A program made the translations under genes and the position numbers. This document shows, one piece after another, positions 1-5,618 of a stretch of DNA of 7,304 bases. Position 1 is the stretch's first letter, and every line of letters begins with the position of its first letter. Under the pieces are notes generated by a model that searched no databases, was not told the origin of the DNA, and was given only the letters and a program-made list of their open reading frames with translations. The stretch comes from Caulobacteraceae bacterium (lineage in GTDB: Bacteria > Pseudomonadota > Alphaproteobacteria > Caulobacterales > Caulobacteraceae): NCBI GenBank assembly GCA_013815405.1, contig JACDGF010000104.1, positions 1 to 7,304 of the forward strand, in the 5' to 3' direction.

Positions 1-116
1 ACCGTGGCCCGGGCGCCGGCGGGCGCGAAATCGGGGTGTTCGGCGAGGAAGGAGATCACGCCGGCCCCCACGGGGCCCAGGCCGGCGACACCGATCCGCC
101 ATTCGTCCCTGATCAC
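1..116 (-). CDS. hom: Homoserine dehydrogenase, N-terminal fragment (cut by window edge)
   Basis: Homoserine dehydrogenase reduces aspartate-4-semialdehyde to homoserine with NAD(P)H in the cytoplasm, the branch point towards threonine and methionine. Only the first 38 codons are visible. They start VIRDEWRIGVAGLGPVGAGV, a beta strand followed by the glycine-rich nucleotide-binding loop GLGPVGAG (residues 12-19), then a helix and FLAEHPDF, as expected at the start of this family. Family members usually have Thr where this protein has Pro15. The start is a GTG whose first bases overlap the stop of the upstream aminotransferase (GTGA), which fits translational coupling within one operon. The ACT domain and catalytic residues lie outside the window. 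Other NAD(P)-dependent oxidoreductases share such a loop, but the flanking residues and the aminotransferase neighbour favour hom. Confidence 0.8.
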   Translation of the reverse strand, partial: MIRDEWRIGVAGLGPVGAGVISFLAEHPDFAPAGARAT

Positions 117-1303
117 GCCGGGGTTTCCGCGGGATCGAGAAACCGCTTCACATTGCGCGCCGCCTGGCGGATGCGGTGCTCGTTCTCCACCAGCCCGATG
201 CGCACGAAGCCCTCCCCGCATTCGCCGAACGCGACGCCCGGAGAGACGGCCACGCTCGCCTGCTCGATCAGGCGTTTGGCGAACAGCATGGAGCCCCCCG
301 CGCGATGCGCCTCCGGCAACGGCGCCCAGGCGAACATGGAAGCGGGCGGAGCGGGGATGTCCCAGCCGGCGCGCGCCATGGCCGAGATCAGGACGTCACG
401 GCGCGAGCGGTAGGTCTCGCGGATCTCGGCGACGCAGGCCTGGGGCCCGTTGAGAGCCGCCGCCGCGGCGACCTGGATCGGAGTGAAGGCGCCATAGTCG
501 AGATAGGACTTCACCCGCGCCAGGGCCGCGCACATCCTCGCATTGCCCACCACCATGCCGACGCGCCAGCCTGCCATGGCGTAGGTCTTGGACAGGGAGT
601 TGACCTCGACGGCGACCTCCCGCGCCCCGTCCACCTCGAGAATCGAGGGAGGCGGATCGTCCTCGAAATAGATCTCGGAATAGGCGATGTCTGAGAGAAC
701 CAGGAGTCCATGTTTCCTGGCCAGGGCCACGACATCCTTATAGAAATCGAGGCCGACCCACCGCGCGGTCGGGTTCGAGGGGTAGCTGACGACCACGACC
801 TTGGCCGCGGGTCCCGGCTCGCGCGCCGCGCGGCTGATCCCCGCCAGATAGTCCTCTGGCGTCAGAGCCGGGACATGGCGGATCACCCCGCCGGCCATGA
901 TGAATCCATAGGCGTGGATCGGATAGGCGGGGTTGGGGCAGACGATCACGTCTCCGGGCCCGGTGACGGCCTGGGCGAGATTGGCGAAACCTTCCTTTGA
1001 GCCCAGGGTCGCGATCACCTCGGTCTCCGGATCGAGCACGACGCCGAACCGGCGGGCGTAGTAGGCGGCCATGGCCCGCCGCAGGCCCGCGATCCCCTTG
1101 GACATCGAATAGCGCCCCGACTTGGGATCGCGGGCGGCCTCGACCAGCTTGTCGACGATATGCCGGGGCGTGGGCATGTCCGGATTGCCCATGCCGAAGT
1201 CGATGATGTCGGCCCCTTCCCGGCGCAGCCGGGCCTTGAGGCGATTGACTTCCTCGAAGACGTAGGGCGGCAGGCGCGCGATACGGTGGAATTCAGCCGT
1301 CAT
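113..1303 (-). CDS. PLP-dependent class I/II aminotransferase, AlaC/DapL-like
   Basis: A fold-type I aminotransferase of 396 residues. Visible landmarks are the N-terminal RLPPYVFEEVNRLK (10-23), GMGNPD (37-42), GSKEG for phosphate contact (101-105), SNPTA with Asn177, Asp205 and Tyr208 contacting the cofactor, SLSKTYAMAGWR with the Schiff-base lysine Lys239, and Arg368 for the substrate carboxylate. The sequence closely resembles E. coli AlaC (glutamate-pyruvate aminotransferase) as I remember it. Relatives in alphaproteobacteria are often labelled LL-diaminopimelate aminotransferase, so the substrate cannot be fixed from sequence. The ATG at 1303 is chosen because the family begins just before the RLPPYVF motif. 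A GTG 24 bases upstream is possible, and neither has a good Shine-Dalgarno. It lies 29 bases after the exported-protein gene and overlaps hom by four bases, so a three-gene operon is likely. Confidence 0.93.
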   Translation of the reverse strand: MTAEFHRIARLPPYVFEEVNRLKARLRREGADIIDFGMGNPDMPTPRHIVDKLVEAARDPKSGRYSMSKGIAGLRRAMAAYYARRFGVVLDPETEVIATLGSKEGFANLAQAVTGPGDVIVCPNPAYPIHAYGFIMAGGVIRHVPALTPEDYLAGISRAAREPGPAAKVVVVSYPSNPTARWVGLDFYKDVVALARKHGLLVLSDIAYSEIYFEDDPPPSILEVDGAREVAVEVNSLSKTYAMAGWRVGMVVGNARMCAALARVKSYLDYGAFTPIQVAAAAALNGPQACVAEIRETYRSRRDVLISAMARAGWDIPAPPASMFAWAPLPEAHRAGGSMLFAKRLIEQASVAVSPGVAFGECGEGFVRIGLVENEHRIRQAARNVKRFLDPAETPA

Positions 1304-1332
1304 GGGCGACGGTGGAGGGTCGGTCACGCGCC

Positions 1333-1764
1333 CTAATGGGGCCGCGCGGGCGGCGTGGCGCGCGCCCTGGACGCCTTGACGAATGCGGCGGTGTCGGACT
1401 GGCTGGGCGTGGTGATCGGCGGCGGGGGCGCGGCGTCCGCCCGCGCGCCGGCCGCGAAGGCCTCGGTCCCGGCCACTGAAAAGGTGTCGGGCGCGGTCGA
1501 TCGGACCAGCCGGGCCCCGGCCATGCGCGTGGCCACGACCTCGGCCTTGAACGCCGCGGCCCCGCGCACGTCCGTCGGGGCCGATGGAATCGAGCAGAAG
1601 GTCGGATAATCGCTTAGCCGCGACGCCGAATCCGGCGACGGGCCCCGGGCGTCGGCGGCGCACGAATCCGCCGCCGCCGCGATCACGGGGGCGACCAGGG
1701 CCGCAAGGCCGAACCCGAGCCTGATGACGCTCGTCATTGAAAAATAGCGCGCGAGGGGTTTCAT
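1333..1764 (-). CDS. Small exported protein of unknown function
   Basis: I do not recognise a named family. The 143-residue product begins with a basic segment and a hydrophobic stretch (VIRLGFGLAALVAPVIAAAA, about 13-32) ending in an Ala-rich signal peptidase site, so it is probably Sec-exported to the periplasm. The mature part has two cysteines (Cys35 and Cys57, possibly a disulfide), the segment YPTFCSIPSAPTDVRGAAAF, a mixed core with AEVVATRMAGARLVR, then APDTFSVAGTEAFA. A Pro/Ala-rich tail follows, with APPPPITTP and a basic end. An alternative ATG at 1737 (residue 10) would give a more compact signal peptide, and neither start has a clear Shine-Dalgarno. The gene is divergent from phaC across 70 bases and lies 29 bases upstream of the aminotransferase. 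Coding is supported by the signal peptide and the tight operon-like placement. Confidence 0.72.
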   Translation of the reverse strand: MKPLARYFSMTSVIRLGFGLAALVAPVIAAAADSCAADARGPSPDSASRLSDYPTFCSIPSAPTDVRGAAAFKAEVVATRMAGARLVRSTAPDTFSVAGTEAFAAGARADAAPPPPITTPSQSDTAAFVKASRARATPPARPH

Positions 1765-1767
1765 CGG

Positions 1768-1781
1768 CTATGGGACCATAG
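1768..1781. promoter_or_regulatory. Perfect dyad in the divergent exported-protein/phaC intergenic region
   Basis: CTATGG-GA-CCATAG is a perfect inverted repeat with 6-bp arms and a 2-bp centre. It sits in the 70-bp gap between two divergent start codons, four bases from the ATG at 1764. Read on the minus strand, the right arm includes TATGGT, a possible -10 with a poor -35 (TTCCGC, 17-bp spacer). This would put transcription start almost at the ATG of the exported protein. It could be an operator for one or both genes. It does not resemble the CTGC-type half sites known for PhaR repressors. Function is inference. Confidence 0.35.
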
Positions 1782-1824
1782 GCCAAGGCGCCGTCGAGCG
1801 GAAGGGCGCGTGGCGGCTTGGCGC

Positions 1825-1830
1825 GGAGGG
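1825..1830 (+). promoter_or_regulatory. Ribosome binding site of phaC
   Basis: GGAGGG, four bases before the ATG at 1835, is a strong Shine-Dalgarno. It supports the long form of PhaC that carries the basic N-terminal tail. The next in-frame Met is residue 81, inside the conserved region. No convincing -35/-10 pair for phaC could be placed in the gap. Confidence 0.75.
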
Positions 1831-1834
1831 ACGA

Positions 1835-3793
1835 ATGACCAAGGCCAAGACGCCCCGAAAGGCGAGGTCGGCGCGGCGCAAAAGCCCCTCCGATGACAAG
1901 ACGAAGATCCGTGCGAACCGTGCGCCGGCGGCTTCGGAAAAGAGGGCCCCAGACGATGGCCGCCGCGAAACGCCCGCGCCGGCGGACGCGTCGGCGCGAG
2001 TCGCATTCAACTTCCTGGCTGCCGATCAGCGCGACGCCCTCGAGCGGCTGTCGCTCAATCTCGCCCGCGCGGCGATGACCGCCCAGGGCGCGATCGCCGA
2101 GGCGGCCCTGCGTCAGGCCGACCGCCCAGCGGCTCTGAGCACCGACCCGTTTCATGTCGGGCCGGCCCTGGGCGAGGTCATGGGGCGTCTGGCCGGTCAG
2201 CCCGATCGTGTGATGCGCGCCCAGGCCGATCTCTACGGCCGCTACATGGACCTTTGGCGCGCCGCGGCGCGGGGGGCGGCGGGAGAGGCGCGCTTGCCGG
2301 TCGCGACCCCGGCCAAGGGCGACAAGCGCTTCACCGATCCCGACTGGAGCGACAATCCGGTCTTCGACATTATCAAGCAATCCTATCTGATCACCTCCGC
2401 CTGGCTGAACGATCTGGTCGGCGGGGTCGAAGGGGTCGAACCGCTGACCAAACGCCGGGTGGAATTCTTCACCCGCATGCTCACCGACGCCTTTTCGCCG
2501 TCCAATTTCCTGCTTTCAAACCCCGCCGCCCTTCGCGAGGCCCTGCAAAGCGGCGGCGAGAGCCTGGCGCGGGGCATGGAGAATTTCGCCGCCGATCTCG
2601 AACGCGGCGGCGGTACGCTCTCGATCAGTCAGACGGACCTCGCCCAGTTCAAGGTCGGCGAGAACGTCGCCACGGCGCCCGGCAAGGTGATCTTCCAGAA
2701 CGACCTGATCCAGATCCTGCAGTTCGCGCCAGCCACCAAGGCGGTGGCCGAGGTTCCCCTGTTGATCTTCCCGCCGTGGATCAACAAGTTCTACATCCTC
2801 GACCTTCGGCCCGAAAATTCGATGATCCGTTGGCTGACGGCCCAGGGTTTCAGCGTGTTCGTGACCTCGTGGGTCAATCCGGACGTCGAACTCGCCGCCA
2901 AGACCTTCGAGGATTATCTCGACCAAGGCATCTACGCCGCCATCGAGGCGGTGACGCGGCAGGCGGGCGTGAAGACCGTCAACACGGTCGGCTACTGCAT
3001 CGGCGGCACCCTGCTTTCCTGCGCCCTGGCCCACATGGCCGCGCGAAGAGACAAACGGGTGGCGTCGGCCACCTTCTTCGCCGCCCAGCAGGATTTCTCA
3101 GAAGCCGGCGACCTCCTGATCTTCGCCAACGACGACTGGCTCAAGGATCTCGAGGCGCGGATGGATGCCGGCGGCGGGGTCCTGGCCGGCCAGACGATGG
3201 CCGACACCTTCAACGCCCTGCGCGGCAACGATCTTATCTGGTCGTTCTTCGTCAGCAACTATCTGATGGGCAAGGAGCCCAGGCCCTTCGACCTGCTGTT
3301 CTGGAATTCGGACCAGACGCGGATGCCCAAGACCCTGCACCTGTTCTACCTGCGCAAGTTCTATGGCGAAAACGCCCTGGCCAAGGGGGAATTGGAACTG
3401 GCCGGCGAGCGCCTGGACCTCGGCAAGGTCAAGACGCCGATCTACGTCCAGTCTTCAAAGGAGGACCACATCGCTCCCGCCCGCTCGGTCTACAAGGGCG
3501 CCAGGCTGTTCGGCGGGCCGGTGACCTTCACCCTGGCCGGGTCAGGCCACATCGCCGGCGTGATCAACGCCCCCGCGGCCGCGAAATATCAGCATTGGAC
3601 CAACGACGCCCTCCCCGCCAGCCTGGAGGAATGGATGGCCGGCGCGGTGGAACACCCCGGCTCCTGGTGGCCACACTGGGCCAAGTGGCTCAAGGCCAGG
3701 TCGGGCGCAGAGGTTCCCGCAAGGGATCCGGCGAAGGGCCCGTTGAAGCCGATCGGGGACGCGCCCGGGAGCTTCGTGAAGGTCCGATCGTAG
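1835..3793 (+). CDS. phaC: Class I poly(3-hydroxyalkanoate) synthase PhaC
   Basis: It polymerises (R)-3-hydroxyacyl-CoA, typically 3-hydroxybutyryl-CoA, into polyester storage granules and releases CoA. The protein has 652 residues, against about 590 for the Cupriavidus necator enzyme. Residues 1-50 are a basic disordered tail, about 55-150 form a helical N-terminal region, 165-320 match the PhaC N-terminal domain (DPDWSDNPVFDIIKQSYL), and 320-610 are the alpha/beta hydrolase core. The lipase-like box is GYCIGG with nucleophile Cys388. Asp544 (SSKEDHIAP) and His572 (GSGHIAGVINAP) complete the triad, and the 28-residue Asp-His spacing equals that of the C. necator enzyme. The C-terminal GSWWPHWAKWLK is typical of class I. 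Length and the lack of a phaE or phaR partner rule against classes III and IV. It stands alone here: divergent from the exported protein and convergent with msrB. Confidence 0.97.
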   Translation: MTKAKTPRKARSARRKSPSDDKTKIRANRAPAASEKRAPDDGRRETPAPADASARVAFNFLAADQRDALERLSLNLARAAMTAQGAIAEAALRQADRPAALSTDPFHVGPALGEVMGRLAGQPDRVMRAQADLYGRYMDLWRAAARGAAGEARLPVATPAKGDKRFTDPDWSDNPVFDIIKQSYLITSAWLNDLVGGVEGVEPLTKRRVEFFTRMLTDAFSPSNFLLSNPAALREALQSGGESLARGMENFAADLERGGGTLSISQTDLAQFKVGENVATAPGKVIFQNDLIQILQFAPATKAVAEVPLLIFPPWINKFYILDLRPENSMIRWLTAQGFSVFVTSWVNPDVELAAKTFEDYLDQGIYAAIEAVTRQAGVKTVNTVGYCIGGTLLSCALAHMAARRDKRVASATFFAAQQDFSEAGDLLIFANDDWLKDLEARMDAGGGVLAGQTMADTFNALRGNDLIWSFFVSNYLMGKEPRPFDLLFWNSDQTRMPKTLHLFYLRKFYGENALAKGELELAGERLDLGKVKTPIYVQSSKEDHIAPARSVYKGARLFGGPVTFTLAGSGHIAGVINAPAAAKYQHWTNDALPASLEEWMAGAVEHPGSWWPHWAKWLKARSGAEVPARDPAKGPLKPIGDAPGSFVKVRS

Positions 3794-3813
3794 GCAGCTC
3801 GCCTTTCGCTGCC
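3793..3813. other. Small hairpin at the phaC stop codon
   Basis: GGCAGC (3793-3798) and GCTGCC (3808-3813) form a 6-bp perfect stem with a 9-base loop, starting at the last base of the phaC TAG stop. No T-tract follows, so it is at best a weak terminator or an mRNA 3'-end structure. It stands 16 bases from the larger hairpin at 3830-3857. Confidence 0.3.
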
Positions 3814-3829
3814 CAGGTCGCGCTCTTTC

Positions 3830-3857
3830 ACACCTCTCCCTTCGCAGCGAGAGGTGT
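3830..3857. terminator. Hairpin in the convergent phaC/msrB gap, possible bidirectional terminator
   Basis: ACACCTCTC (3830-3838) pairs perfectly with GAGAGGTGT (3849-3857) around a 10-base loop containing CTTCG. The 126-bp gap between two convergent genes is where a shared terminator is expected. No run of T follows on either strand, so intrinsic termination is not proven. The CTCTCCCTTCG-GAGAGG pattern also resembles intergenic stem-loop repeats that recur in alphaproteobacterial genomes, so it may be a copy of such an element. Confidence 0.4.
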
Positions 3858-3919
3858 CCAGAGGGCCTCGCTGGAGACCTGTGAATCCGGTAGCCCATGA
3901 ACGGGGAAGGAAGCGCGCG

Positions 3920-4423
3920 TCAGCCGGGCGCGAACTTCAGCGCCACACCGTTGTTGCAGTAGCGCAGGCCGGTGGGCTTGGGGCCGTCCTCGAAGATGTG
4001 GCCCTGGTGGCTCAGACACCGGGCGCAGTGGTACTCGGTGCGCGGAAAGCCGATCTCGAAGTCGCGCTTCCTGGCGACCGAGCCGGCGCTGGCGGTGTAG
4101 AAACTGGGCCAGCCCGTGCCCGAATCGAACTTCCATTGCGATTTGAACAGCGGCAGGGCGCAGCCGAGGCAGGTGAAGATCCCGGTCCGGTGCTCGTTGT
4201 TCAGCGGGCTGGTGAAGGGCGTCTCGGTGTCGGCGTGGCGCAGTACGCGATAAGACTCGGCGGGAAGGCGTCCCTTCCAGTCCGCGTCGGTCAGGTTGCG
4301 CCAGGGGGAGGCGGCGTAGGGATCGACGGCGGCCAGGGAGGCCGCGGCCGGGGCGCAACCGGCCAGGGACGCCGCGCCCAGGAGCACGCGCCTGCGGGGA
4401 AGAGTCATTTCAAGTGGAGGCAT
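3920..4423 (-). CDS. msrB: Peptide-methionine (R)-S-oxide reductase, predicted exported lipoprotein
   Basis: MsrB reduces the R epimer of methionine sulfoxide in proteins. The catalytic domain (about 40-167) shows FTSPLNNEHRTGIF, the zinc ligands CLGC (Cys85, Cys88) and CARC (Cys133, Cys136), the substrate motif SGTGWPSF, GHIFEDGPKPTGLRYC and catalytic Cys156 in RYCNNGVALKF. The N-terminus has PRRRVLLGAASLAGC: a twin-arginine-like basic segment, a short hydrophobic stretch and a lipobox LAGC with Cys23. This suggests export, perhaps by Tat, and lipid anchoring facing the periplasm, unlike cytoplasmic E. coli MsrB. A second ATG at 4408 gives a shorter leader and is an equally good start, as neither has a clear Shine-Dalgarno. 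It lies 70 bases downstream of rpsI in the same orientation, with a possible own -10 (TATAGG, 4433-4428) but no clear -35. Confidence 0.95.
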   Translation of the reverse strand: MPPLEMTLPRRRVLLGAASLAGCAPAAASLAAVDPYAASPWRNLTDADWKGRLPAESYRVLRHADTETPFTSPLNNEHRTGIFTCLGCALPLFKSQWKFDSGTGWPSFYTASAGSVARKRDFEIGFPRTEYHCARCLSHQGHIFEDGPKPTGLRYCNNGVALKFAPG

Positions 4424-4493
4424 GCGACCTATACGACCCCAAAGACCTTCCGGTTACCGAAATCAGACCTCAACTGTTCGTGAACCCATCGCG

Positions 4494-4970
4494 TCACCGC
4501 TTGGAGAACTGGAAGCTCCGCCGGGCCTTGGCCTTGCCGTACTTCTTGCGCTCGACCACCCGGCTGTCGCGGGTCAAAAAGCCGTGCGGCTTGAGCACCG
4601 CGCGCAGCCCTGGCTCGTAACAGGTCAGGGCCTTCGAGATCCCGTGGCGCACCGCCCCGGCCTGGCCCGAAAGGCCCGAGCCCTCCACCGTGGCGACGAC
4701 GTCGAACTGGCCCAGGCGATCGGCCACCTGCAGCGGCTGGGCGATCATCATCCGAAGGACCGGACGGGCGAAATAGGTTTCCTGGTCGCGGCCGTTGATC
4801 GTGACGATCCCCCGGCCGGGCTTGATCCACACCCTGGCCACGGCGTTCTTGCGCTTGCCGGTGGCGTAGGCGCGGCCGTCTTTGTCGATCTGGGGCTCGC
4901 GCGGGGCCGGGTCGGGCGCCGGATTGGAGGAGAGGCTTTGCAGGGCCTCGAGGCCGTGGGTCTCGGTCAT
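4494..4970 (-). CDS. rpsI: 30S ribosomal protein S9
   Basis: S9 (uS9) belongs to the head of the small subunit, and its basic C-terminal tail reaches the P-site tRNA. The 158-residue product has an acidic/Pro-rich N-terminal extension of about 35 residues, usual in alphaproteobacteria. Next come [14 protein letters not shown] (35-48), [28 protein letters not shown] and the invariant end [17 protein letters not shown]. The family usually has GGG before the SGQ loop, and here it reads EGSG. The ATG at 4970 follows the rplM stop by five bases, so the pair is one operon. A GGAG lies about 12 bases upstream inside the end of rplM, which is rather far and suggests reliance on translational coupling. 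Confidence 0.98.
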   Translation of the reverse strand: MTETHGLEALQSLSSNPAPDPAPREPQIDKDGRAYATGKRKNAVARVWIKPGRGIVTINGRDQETYFARPVLRMMIAQPLQVADRLGQFDVVATVEGSGLSGQAGAVRHGISKALTCYEPGLRAVLKPHGFLTRDSRVVERKKYGKAKARRSFQFSKR

Positions 4971-4975
4971 CCTGG

Positions 4976-5452
4976 TTATTGGCTCCGGGTGTTCTTGGCG
5001 TTCATCGCCGCGAAGTCGACGGCGGCGGGGCTCTGGGCCTCATGGGGGTGTTCGGCGGTGTTGTAGATCTTCAGGTGGGTCATCTGCTTGCGGGCCAGGG
5101 GGCTTTCCTTGGGGAGCATGCGCTCGACCGCCTTTTGCAGGATGCGTTCGGGAAAACGGCCGCCCAGGATCTTGCCGGCGGTCCTCTGTTTGATGCCGCC
5201 CGGATGGCCGGTGTGCCAATAGTAGGTCTTCTGATCGAGTTTGCGGCCGGTGAATTTCACCTTGTCGGCGTTGATGACCACCACGTGGTCGCCGCAGTCG
5301 ACATGGGGCGTGTAGTCCGCCCGGTGCTTGCCGCGAAGCCGCATGGCGATGAACGATGCCAGCCGGCCGACCACCGCATCCTTGGCGTCGATGACGATCC
5401 ACGGTTTGGCGACGTCGGCGGCCTTGAGATAGGTCGTGGTCTTGGTGGTCAT
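4976..5452 (-). CDS. rplM: 50S ribosomal protein L13
   Basis: L13 (uL13) is an early-assembly protein of the large subunit that binds 23S rRNA. All landmarks are present in 158 residues: [16 protein letters not shown] near the N-terminus, [47 protein letters not shown] and [14 protein letters not shown] near the end. The C-terminal 15 residues ([15 protein letters not shown]) extend past the conserved core. The ATG at 5452 has a good Shine-Dalgarno, GAGGA, seven bases upstream. It is the first gene of the rplM-rpsI operon, as in most bacteria. In E. coli this operon is feedback-regulated through its mRNA leader by L13. Whether that holds here is unknown, but the upstream region has clear inverted repeats. 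Confidence 0.98.
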   Translation of the reverse strand: MTTKTTTYLKAADVAKPWIVIDAKDAVVGRLASFIAMRLRGKHRADYTPHVDCGDHVVVINADKVKFTGRKLDQKTYYWHTGHPGGIKQRTAGKILGGRFPERILQKAVERMLPKESPLARKQMTHLKIYNTAEHPHEAQSPAAVDFAAMNAKNTRSQ

Positions 5453-5459
5453 GCCTAAG

Positions 5460-5464
5460 TCCTC
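5460..5464 (-). promoter_or_regulatory. Ribosome binding site of rplM
   Basis: On the minus strand the bases read GAGGA, seven bases before the ATG at 5452. It is the best Shine-Dalgarno among the minus-strand genes here and fits the high expression expected of a ribosomal protein. Confidence 0.7.
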
Positions 5465-5509
5465 GAGCGCGCCGACGAAACTGTCGCGCCACCATCAATG
5501 GAGTGGCCT

Positions 5510-5538
5510 CGGGTACAGGGCGCCCCCTGCCCTGTCAA
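5510..5538 (-). promoter_or_regulatory. Candidate proximal rplM promoter with an inverted repeat in its spacer
   Basis: Minus-strand TTGACA (5538-5533) is a perfect -35. A 17-base spacer leads to TACCCG (5515-5510), a weak -10. A perfect inverted repeat, ACAGGGC-N7-GCCCTGT (5515-5521 and 5529-5535), fills the spacer and touches both elements, so a protein bound there could block RNA polymerase. If used, this promoter gives a leader of roughly 50 bases. The weak -10 leaves it uncertain. The repeat itself is directly visible. Confidence 0.45.
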
Positions 5539-5547
5539 GCCAACTTC

Positions 5548-5567
5548 TTGTCGCGATAGGGCGACAA
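5548..5567. other. Hairpin between heme A synthase and rplM
   Basis: TTGTCGC (5548-5554) and GCGACAA (5561-5567) form a perfect 7-bp stem with the 6-base loop GATAGG. On the minus strand it comes 47 bases after the heme A synthase stop and 10 bases before the TTGACA -35 box. It could end transcription of the heme A synthase gene, although no T-tract follows. If transcription starts at the distal promoter, it would instead be part of the rplM leader RNA. Confidence 0.4.
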
Positions 5568-5589
5568 AGCTCGCAAAATCAATCGCTTC

Positions 5590-5618
5590 ATTATAGCGGT
5601 AGCATGATACCACATCAG
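5590..5618 (-). promoter_or_regulatory. Candidate distal rplM promoter with consensus -10
   Basis: Minus-strand TATAAT (5595-5590) is a perfect -10, and with its preceding bases reads GCTATAAT, close to the Caulobacter housekeeping form GCTANAWC. At 17 bases upstream lies CTGATG (5618-5613), a partial -35 that overlaps the heme A synthase stop codon. An imperfect palindrome GGTAGCATGATACC (5598-5611) fills the spacer. Use of this promoter would give an rplM leader of about 130 bases containing the hairpin at 5548-5567 and the repeat at 5515-5535. Confidence 0.45.

Noticed and set aside
1304..2380. Upstream extension of the aminotransferase frame to give a 755-residue protein
   Set aside because: The extra 359 residues run antisense to phaC and out of frame through the exported-protein gene. 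They are Arg/Gly-rich as expected of GC-rich antisense frames, and the family starts near 1303.
2429..2446. Tandem 9-base repeat GGGGTCGAA x2 in phaC
   Set aside because: It encodes a plausible part of the protein (VEGVE) in a variable loop, and two copies are not evidence of a repeat element.
2254..3900. 548-residue open frame on the plus strand inside phaC
   Set aside because: A shadow of phaC in a GC-rich genome: Arg/Gln/Gly-rich with no domain and no ribosome binding site.
3854..4483. 209-residue plus-strand open frame antisense to msrB
   Set aside because: No motifs, low-complexity Gly/Ala/Arg composition, and it lies opposite a well supported gene.
5535..5591. Possible 18-codon leader peptide MKRLILRALSPYRDKKLA before rplM
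   Set aside because: Its ATG overlaps the TATAAT -10 box, so the distal promoter could not transcribe it. It has no Shine-Dalgarno, and it is the tail of a shadow frame.
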